64,000 nucleotides of DNA from CAVZRC01 sp963777695. GTDB lineage: Bacteria; Planctomycetota; Planctomycetia; Isosphaerales; Isosphaeraceae. The stretch lies in contig CAVZRC010000004.1 in NCBI GenBank assembly GCA_963777695.1, positions 1,612,001 to 1,676,000 of the forward strand. The letters are read 5' to 3'. A model generated the notes under the pieces. It was not told the origin of the DNA and ran no database searches. It saw nothing but the letters and a program-made list of their open reading frames with translations. Positions within the stretch are counted from its first letter, which is position 1. The number at the start of each line of letters is the position of its first letter. The translations under genes were made by a program, and so were the position numbers. Shown in pieces: positions 57,911 through 64,000 of this stretch.

Positions 57911-59380
57911 ATGCGATCCTACTCGCGCTTCCTGTTGATGCTCCTGCTCCTCGCCTCGACACCCCTCGCCCGCGCACAATCGCCGAAGCCGGCCGGCGCC
58001 ATGAAGGCCGCCGAGGCGTCGAAGCCCGGCGATCCGCCGAAGACCTTCGACCTCAAGGCGATCGATGCCTACGTCGCGGAGCAGGTTCGCGAGCAGGGCT
58101 TCCCCGGACTGTCGCTGACGATCGTCCGCCAGGGCAAGGTCGTCCTGGCCAAGGGTTACGGCAAGCGATCGCTCGAGGACAGCACGCCGGTCGAACGCGA
58201 CACCCCGTTCGCGGTCGGCTCGGTGACCAAGCAGTTCACCTGCGCCTGCATCCTGCTGCTGGCCGAGGAGGGCAAGCTGTCGGTCGATGACAAGGTGGCG
58301 AAGTATTATCCGAACTTGACCGGCGCCGGCGAGGTCTCGCTCTACGACCTGATGGCCCATACGTCCGGATATACGGACTATTATCCGCTCGATTTCGTCG
58401 ACCGGAGGCTGCGCGAGCCGATCCTCGAGGATGTCCTGCTGGCGCAGTACGCCGGGGCTGAGCTGGACTTCGAGCCGGGCGCACGATGGTCCTATAGCAA
58501 TACCGGATATACGCTGCTGGGCCGCGTGGTCGAGAAGGTGAGCGGGGAGCCCATGGGCCAGTTCGTCAAGAGGCGGATCCTCGACCCGCTGGGCATGTCG
58601 CATTCGGCGTTCGAGCCGGGATCGGACATGAAGGGCCGTGCGCAGGGATATACATCGTTCGCCCTGGGGCCTCCGGAGCCCGTGGATCTCGAGGCGAAAG
58701 GGTGGCTGGGCGCCGCGGGGGGACTCTGGGCCTCCGGCCCGGACCTCGCGCGATGGGACCTGGCCCTGATGGGAGGGCGCCTGCTCAAGCCGGGCTCGCT
58801 CCGACTCATGACCACGGCGCGGCTGCTCAACAGCGGCAACTCCACTGGCTATGGCTGCGGTCTGAATATCCGCCGGCTCGACGGAGAGACGTTCTGGACG
58901 CATGGCGGGTCGATCAGCGGCTTCCTGGCGACAAACACGCTGATCCCGCGGACCCGATCCGCCGTGATCCTCCTGACGAACTCCGAGCACCTCAATCCCG
59001 GGGCGATCCACAGCACGATCCTCCGGCTGCTGCTCGCCGACCAGAAGAAGCCGGAGGCGCCGGGGGTGCCGAAAGTCGATGGTCCGTCGCCGAAGGAGGC
59101 CGCCCTCGCGTTCCTCCACCAGATGCAGGCGGGCAAGCTGGACCGGGACAAGCTCGGCGAGGAGTTCTGCGCCTTCCTGTCCGACGACCGCGTCAAGGCG
59201 GCGGCCCCGCGTCTGAAGGCCCTGGGCGAGCCGGAAGAAGTCGAGGTCGAGAACGTCTCCGAACGCGGAGGCATGGAGGTCGCCTCGATCCGCTTCAAAT
59301 TCAAGTCGGTCGAGCTGAGAGGGCTGCTCTACCGGACGCCCGACGGGAAGATCCAACAACTGCTGTTCCGCAAGGCGTGA
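57911..59380 (+). CDS. Secreted serine beta-lactamase/transpeptidase-like hydrolase
   Basis: 489 residues. Signal peptide FLLMLLLLASTPLARA. The penicillin-binding fold shows all three motifs: SVTK (SxxK), YSN (YxN) and HGG before SISGF. GSVTKQFTCACILLL and MAHTSGYTDYY match class C/esterase-type (serine hydrolase) proteins. A C-terminal extension of ~110 residues (DGPSPKEAALAFLHQMQAG onward) resembles the DUF3471/NTF2-like tails of this group. Intact. Confidence 0.88.
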   Translation: MRSYSRFLLMLLLLASTPLARAQSPKPAGAMKAAEASKPGDPPKTFDLKAIDAYVAEQVREQGFPGLSLTIVRQGKVVLAKGYGKRSLEDSTPVERDTPFAVGSVTKQFTCACILLLAEEGKLSVDDKVAKYYPNLTGAGEVSLYDLMAHTSGYTDYYPLDFVDRRLREPILEDVLLAQYAGAELDFEPGARWSYSNTGYTLLGRVVEKVSGEPMGQFVKRRILDPLGMSHSAFEPGSDMKGRAQGYTSFALGPPEPVDLEAKGWLGAAGGLWASGPDLARWDLALMGGRLLKPGSLRLMTTARLLNSGNSTGYGCGLNIRRLDGETFWTHGGSISGFLATNTLIPRTRSAVILLTNSEHLNPGAIHSTILRLLLADQKKPEAPGVPKVDGPSPKEAALAFLHQMQAGKLDRDKLGEEFCAFLSDDRVKAAAPRLKALGEPEEVEVENVSERGGMEVASIRFKFKSVELRGLLYRTPDGKIQQLLFRKA

Positions 59381-59596
59381 CCTCGAAGATCGGGCTTGCC
59401 AGATTCCCGGCCCGGGCGTACTCTCATCGATCGGTCAATCTGATCGCCATGCCCTGACCTGGCAATGCTCGCCCATATCCTCACCTCCCATGGCCGGGGT
59501 TTCCGGAAGAAACCGCGATCGGGCGAATCGCCTCGACGGTTGCCCTATCATTCATCGAGGGATCGCGATCGATCGTCAAGATCCAGGGAGAGGATC

Positions 59597-60655
59597 ATGC
59601 GCACGCAAGTGGGCCTTGGATCCGGGTGTCTGGTCGCGGCGCTCCTGGTGCTGGGACCCGCCGTCCTGGGAGCGGATGACGCGAAGCGGCGGGAGCCGAT
59701 CGAGGTCGTCCTGAAGTCGCTCGACACGAAGCTCCTGGTCAACGGTCGAGGCGTCAACGCCAAGGGAGAATTCCTACGCTATCGCGTGGAGCAGGAGAAG
59801 GGCGATTGGCTCTGGCTCGTCTCCGACTGGGGACCCCGTGGCTGGGCCAAGCGTCAGGATGTGGTGGCGGTCGACCGAGCCGTCGCCTACTTTACCGACG
59901 CCATCGCACGCGAGCCCCGATCGGCGCGAGCCTACCATATGCGTGGGCTGGCCCACTTCGAGGAGGATGAATACCGGCGGGCCATCCACGACGCCGGCGA
60001 GGCCATCCGACTCGCACCGAGCTTCGCGCCGGCCTACGTCGATCGGGGTTTCGCCAGGATCGAGAAGCACGACTTCAAGGGCGCGCTGGCCGACGCCGAG
60101 GCCGCCATCCGACTCGACCCGAAATCGCCGCGGGCCTATCGATGCCGAGGCTACGCCCGGCAGAAGAAGCAGGAGTATCGCCAGGCCATCGCGGATTACG
60201 ATGAGGCCATCCGGCTCGACCCCATCGAGGCCGAATCTTATCTGTTCCGGGCCGATTGCCGGAGCACGCAAGGGGATTACGATCGGGCGATCGCCGACGC
60301 CACCGAGACCATCCGGCTCGAGCCGAACTGCATCTGGGCGTACATCCAGCGAAGCATCTACCGGGAACATCAGAAGGATCATGATCGCGGGATAGCGGAC
60401 GCCGAGCAGGCGATTCGTCTGAATCCGAATTCGGCCACCGCTTATTTCGCCCGCGCGGTCGCGCGTTACGGAGTAAAGGATTTCGATCGGGCGCTTGCCG
60501 ACTGCGATGAGGCGATCCGACTCGATCCGAAGAATCAGAAGGCCGCCCACGCGATCCGCGCCGCCCTCCTGGCGAGCAAGGGCGAGCTCGGTGCTGCGGT
60601 CGGCGAATGGATATCCCACCCGTTCCCGATCAGCGTCACGTTCAGTTCCAAGTGA
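59597..60655 (+). CDS. Secreted SH3-like/TPR protein, tandem paralogue 1
   Basis: 352 residues from ATG 59597. Signal peptide CLVAALLVLGPAVLGA. An SH3-like stretch with WLWLVSDWGPRGW, then about six to seven TPR units (YRRAIHDAGEAIRLAPSFAPAYV; YRQAIADYDEAIRLDP; DRALADCDEAIRLDPKN). Probably a periplasmic protein-binding scaffold. The next gene is a close paralogue 42 bp downstream. Confidence 0.85.
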   Translation: MRTQVGLGSGCLVAALLVLGPAVLGADDAKRREPIEVVLKSLDTKLLVNGRGVNAKGEFLRYRVEQEKGDWLWLVSDWGPRGWAKRQDVVAVDRAVAYFTDAIAREPRSARAYHMRGLAHFEEDEYRRAIHDAGEAIRLAPSFAPAYVDRGFARIEKHDFKGALADAEAAIRLDPKSPRAYRCRGYARQKKQEYRQAIADYDEAIRLDPIEAESYLFRADCRSTQGDYDRAIADATETIRLEPNCIWAYIQRSIYREHQKDHDRGIADAEQAIRLNPNSATAYFARAVARYGVKDFDRALADCDEAIRLDPKNQKAAHAIRAALLASKGELGAAVGEWISHPFPISVTFSSK

Positions 60656-60697
60656 CCGTTCGATCCCGATCCGTCCAGAAGATCAAAGGAGGGGACC

Positions 60698-61774
60698 ATG
60701 CGGGGACAGGGTGGCCGGATATCCGGGTGTCTCGTCGCGGCGCTCCTGGTGCTGGGACCCGCCGTCGCGGGCGCGGATGACCCGGAGCAGCGGGAGCCGT
60801 CCGAAGTCGTCCTGAAGTCGCTTGACACCAAGCTCCAGGTCGATGGCCGCATCGTCAACACCAGGGGGGAGTTCAGCCGCTATCGCGTGGAGCGGGTGAA
60901 GGGCGACTGGCTCTGGCTGGTCGCCGACCGAGGGACCCGCGGCTGGGCCCACCGTCGCGACGTGGTGCCGGCCGACCGGGCGATCGCCTACTTCGGCGAG
61001 GTCATCGCGCGCGAGCCCCGATCGGCGAATGCCTACCGGATGCGCGGCCTCGCGTACACCGACGCGATGGACTACCGGCGGGCGATCCGCGATGCCGGCG
61101 CCGCCATCCGGCTCGACCCGAAATCGGTCCCGGCGTATCTCGATCGTAGCTCCGCCAGGCTGGCGAAGAACGACCTCAAGGGCGCGCTGGCCGACGCCGA
61201 GGCCGCCATCCGGCTCGACCCGAAATCGGCGCGGGCCTATCAGTGTCGGGGCTCCGTCTGGCTGAAGAAGGAGCAGTACGATCGGGCCATGGCGGACTAC
61301 GACGAGGCGATCCGGCTCGATCCCAGCGACGGCATGCTCCGGGTCTACCGGTCGCAGTGCTGGAGCGAACGTGAGGACTACGATCGGGCGATCGCCGACG
61401 CTACCGAGGCCATCCGGCTCGAGCCGACGCTCACCTGGGCCTATCTGGTCCGCTGCAAGTACTGGGGCTCCAAGAACGACTTCGACCGGGAGATGGAGGA
61501 CGCCAACGCCGTGGTCCGGCTGAATCCCCGGTCGCCCGACGCGTACCTCGTTCGCGCGCTCGTCTGGTGGGACAAGGGCAACTTCGACCGCGCCCTGGCC
61601 GATTGCGATGAGGCGAGCCGACGGGATCCGAAGGACTCGGTGATCCATCTAATCCGAGGGATTATCCTCGGCAACAAGGGCGAGATCGGGCCGGCACTCC
61701 GCGAAGTGTTCTTCCATCCGATCCTCCGTGCCAACCCCAGCCATGTCAAATACCTCACAAGGGCCTTCTCCTGA
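60698..61774 (+). CDS. Secreted SH3-like/TPR protein, tandem paralogue 2
   Basis: 358 residues; AAAGGAGG precedes ATG 60698. Signal peptide and domain order as in paralogue 1, with LVVDGRIVN-like and WLWLVADRGTRGWAH segments and the same TPR rhythm (DYRRAIRDAGAAIRLDP; QYDRAMADYDEAIRLDP). Shared stretches such as KGALADAEAAIRLDPKS show recent duplication. Likely co-transcribed with paralogue 1. Confidence 0.85.
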   Translation: MRGQGGRISGCLVAALLVLGPAVAGADDPEQREPSEVVLKSLDTKLQVDGRIVNTRGEFSRYRVERVKGDWLWLVADRGTRGWAHRRDVVPADRAIAYFGEVIAREPRSANAYRMRGLAYTDAMDYRRAIRDAGAAIRLDPKSVPAYLDRSSARLAKNDLKGALADAEAAIRLDPKSARAYQCRGSVWLKKEQYDRAMADYDEAIRLDPSDGMLRVYRSQCWSEREDYDRAIADATEAIRLEPTLTWAYLVRCKYWGSKNDFDREMEDANAVVRLNPRSPDAYLVRALVWWDKGNFDRALADCDEASRRDPKDSVIHLIRGIILGNKGEIGPALREVFFHPILRANPSHVKYLTRAFS

Positions 61775-61856
61775 CGGGCGTCGTCTTTCGCCCAATCCGA
61801 CCGCCCCGTATGCTGGGACGGACATGGTCCGACACATTCCCACACGAGGTGAAGCG

Positions 61857-62532
61857 ATGGCGAAACGACTGATCGACCTCTCGCAACCGCTCGAGGCCGC
61901 CACGCCGCCGTGGCCGGGGAATCCGCCGGTCGCGATCGAGGTCCTCTCAGCGATCCCCGCCGAGCGGGGGCCTGGCGACCGTGGGGTGCCCGGGACTCCG
62001 GGCTATTGCAACAAGACCGCCTTCTACAAGTCCAACCACACCGGCACCCACATGGACGCGCCGGCCCACTTCTACAACGGCGTGCCGACCATCGAGCAGG
62101 TGCCGCTCGAGCACTGCATCGGACTCGCTGTGCTGGTCGACGTGAGTCATCTTGGCCCCCGCGGCGAGATCACGCCGGGTGACCTCGCGCCCCACGAAGA
62201 GGCTATTTCGGAGACCGGCAAGGTCGTGTTCCGGACCGGGTGGTCGAGCCACTGGGGCCGGGATGATTATTTCACCGATTACCCGGTGCTGAGCGAGGCG
62301 ACCGCCGCCTGGCTGGTCGCGAGAGGCGTCCATCTTGTGGGGGTCAACACGCCGTCGGTCGAACTATGACCCGAACCCCGCGCACTACCTGCTGCTCGGC
62401 GCCCATGCCGTGATCGTCGAGAATCTGACCGGCCTGGAATCGATCGGGCGCGACGACTTCGAGCTGATCGTCACGCCCTTGCCATTGCGAGGACTCGAGG
62501 CGTCGCCCGTCCGCGCGGTGGCGCGGGTCTAA
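61857..62532 (+). CDS. Cyclase/kynurenine-formamidase-like protein, one frameshift
   Basis: About 224 residues from ATG 61857. The family's metal motif HTGTHMDAPAHF is present, followed by VVFRTGWSSHWG. An extra A at about 62362 (GTCGAACTATG) shifts the frame within VNTPSVDYDPNP, after which HYLLLGAHAVIVENLTGL and ELIVTPLPLRGLEASPVRAVA complete the fold. Members hydrolyse N-formylkynurenine or related amides; the substrate here is not predictable. Confidence 0.85.
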
Positions 62533-62723
62533 AGTTTGAACGCGACAGGTGGACGCCGAAATCCTCGAGGCCCGGTCAGGGATGGACAGGGCGTACCCGA
62601 ATCCAATAAGCTATCCGTGAGATTGCGATCATGGATGGTGCCGAAGTACGGTCATCGTCTTCCCTCGTTCACCCGACTATGTAGTCCTCAGCCTGCCCGA
62701 CCAGGCGGGATGGATCACGCCCG

Positions 62724-64000
62724 ATGTCCCGAGTCAACGTCAACACGAACTTGCTCTCCGGCATCCTGGCGCTGCAGGTTGGCCTGGTGGAGTCGGCGGA
62801 CTTGGTCGATAGCCTTCGGCGGTGGTCTCGGAACAGGTCCCGCCCGCTGGCCGAGGTCCTCGTCGAGCGGGGTGCGATGACGGCGGAGGATCGAACGACG
62901 CTGGACAACCTGGTGCGGCGCCATGTCGAGAAACACGGCGGAATCGCCGAGCGGAGCCTGGGCGCCGTCGCCGCGCCATCGACCCTCCTGGCCAGCCTGA
63001 ACGGGATGGGCGATGCGGGGATCGAGGCCACTTTGGCCCGACTGTCGGCGATCACCGAGGGTGACCCTCCCGTCGGGGGACCGAACGCCACCGCGGCCGA
63101 TCCCGACGCGACGCAGGATGGGGGCACGGGCCTGGGGCAATCGACGTTCGGCGGCGGTCGGTTTCGCCGGCTGCGGCCCCATGCCAGGGGCGGCATCGGC
63201 ATGGTCGGCGTGGCGCTCGATGCCGAGCTGCATCGCGAGGTCGCGCTCAAGGAGATCCTGCCCGAGCAGGCGGATAACCCCGTCAGCCGGTCTCGATTCT
63301 TGCTGGAGGCCGAGGTCACGGGGCGGCTGGAGCATCCGGGGATCGTGCCGGTGTACGGGCTGGGCACCGACAGCCTGGGCCGCCCCTACTATGCGATGCG
63401 GTTCATCCGAGGCGAGAGCCTCCAGGAGGCGATCCGACGCCATCAAAAAGCGAAGGTGTCGCGCGGCGAGCGGGCGCTGGCCCTGCGCCAGCTCCTCTCG
63501 CATTTCCTCGACGTCTGCAACACGATGGCGTATGCCCACAGCCGGGGGGTGATCCATCGGGACATCAAGCCGGCGAATATCATGCTCGGCCCCTACGGCG
63601 AGACCCTTGTCGTCAACTGGGGCCTGGCCAAGGTCGTCGGCATCGAGGATCCGCGTCAGGAGCACCCGGTCGAGGCGACGCTCCGACCATCGGGCCAGTC
63701 GGGCAGCAGCGAGACGGCGGCGGGCTCGGTGATCGGCACCCCGGCGTACATGAGCCCCGAGCAGGCCGAGGGCCGCGTGGAATCGCTCGGTCCGGGCAGC
63801 GACATCTACAGCCTCGGGGCGACGCTCTATAGCCTCTTGACCGGCCGGCCCCCGTTCGTCGACCCGGATATCATCGCGGCGATCCGCAAAGTGCAGCGGG
63901 GCGACTTCGCGCCGCCGAGGCAGGTCGCGCGCGGCGTGCCGCCGGCGCTGGAGGCCATCGTACTCAAGGCCATGGCCCTGCGACCGGAGGGCCGGTACGC
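62724..64000 (+). CDS. Ser/Thr protein kinase, N-terminal part, Asn in place of the DFG Asp
   Basis: From ATG 62724 and open to the end of the window (425 codons seen). An N-terminal helical region of ~150 residues (VESADLVDSLRRWS, LAEVLVERGAMTAEDR) precedes the kinase: ARGGIGMVGVALDAELHREVALKEI, HRDIKPANIML, then VVNWGLAKVVG (Asn298), GTPAYMSPEQAEGR and DIYSLGATLYSLLTGRPPF. Relatives of this planctomycete type read VVDWGLAK, so N298 removes the Mg-binding Asp (one-base change, GAC to AAC). Either a pseudokinase or a base error. A C-terminal membrane segment and repeats are likely beyond the window. Confidence 0.85.
   Translation, partial: MSRVNVNTNLLSGILALQVGLVESADLVDSLRRWSRNRSRPLAEVLVERGAMTAEDRTTLDNLVRRHVEKHGGIAERSLGAVAAPSTLLASLNGMGDAGIEATLARLSAITEGDPPVGGPNATAADPDATQDGGTGLGQSTFGGGRFRRLRPHARGGIGMVGVALDAELHREVALKEILPEQADNPVSRSRFLLEAEVTGRLEHPGIVPVYGLGTDSLGRPYYAMRFIRGESLQEAIRRHQKAKVSRGERALALRQLLSHFLDVCNTMAYAHSRGVIHRDIKPANIMLGPYGETLVVNWGLAKVVGIEDPRQEHPVEATLRPSGQSGSSETAAGSVIGTPAYMSPEQAEGRVESLGPGSDIYSLGATLYSLLTGRPPFVDPDIIAAIRKVQRGDFAPPRQVARGVPPALEAIVLKAMALRPEGRY

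Overview
The window reads as a chromosomal segment of a high-GC planctomycete, most likely family Isosphaeraceae (inference). The signs are a cytochrome/WD40/DUF1549/DUF1553 protein with a DUF1501 partner, a TIGR03067 protein, an LEPR-type N-terminus, ECF sigma factors with transmembrane and carboxypeptidase-like extensions, and several large Ser/Thr kinases. I saw no tRNA, rRNA or CRISPR array.

Layout. 1-9.4 kb: a large secreted cytochrome/DUF1553 protein, a HEPN protein with a small partner, a TPR protein, and TIGR03067 and DUF1501 proteins on the minus strand. 9.8-14.1 kb: an ECF sigma factor and WD40 Ser/Thr kinase operon (minus). 14.4-17.65 kb: a nested mobile island, in which a REP-associated tyrosine transposase flanked by inverted REP palindromes has an IS110-family element inserted in one REP. 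17.7-26.9 kb: a membrane-anchored sigma factor with an extracytoplasmic thioredoxin domain, a divergent pseudokinase-RDD-kinase-RDD protein, and a second sigma/carboxypeptidase-like fusion. 26.9-33.7 kb: metabolic and surface genes (SDR, fasciclin, hydrolase, VOC, Uma2, glycosyltransferase). 34.1-38.2 kb: the 3' end of an RHS gene with toxin tips and immunity genes, cut up by palindromes and a 19-copy tandem repeat. 38.9-43.0 kb: an NHL propeller, then TldD and PmbA. 43.2-49.0 kb: two paralogous M28 peptidases with a second IS110 copy between them. 49.3-64 kb: a third sigma/carboxypeptidase-like fusion, SMI1/KNR4, an ABC-2 permease, an LEPR-type protein, a glycosyltransferase, divergent beta-lactamase-fold genes, two tandem TPR paralogues, a cyclase and a kinase running off the end.

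The strongest unusual signal is the IS110-type element (14495-16840; second copy 44892-47235). Its transposase carries a C-terminal DnaG-like CHC2 zinc domain. Its 5' non-coding region has two loops that match, in the arrangement known for IS621 bridge RNA, the REP target (core CT) and the element's own joined ends. Joining the ends would also create a promoter, TTGACT-17 bp-TATGTT. This points to an RNA-guided element aimed at REP palindromes.

Signal transduction is unusually dense: three sigma factors fused to membrane and extracytoplasmic domains, one sigma/kinase operon and three large kinases, one with Asn in place of the DFG Asp. The RHS region holds a toxin/immunity pair, an orphan ART-HYD1 ADP-ribosyltransferase tip with a DUF6881-type immunity gene, and the tail of an ADP-ribosylglycohydrolase.

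Caution: about twenty single-base indels interrupt otherwise well-conserved frames, several as doubled bases or as nearby compensating pairs. Many of these 'broken' genes are probably consensus-sequence errors rather than true pseudogenes.
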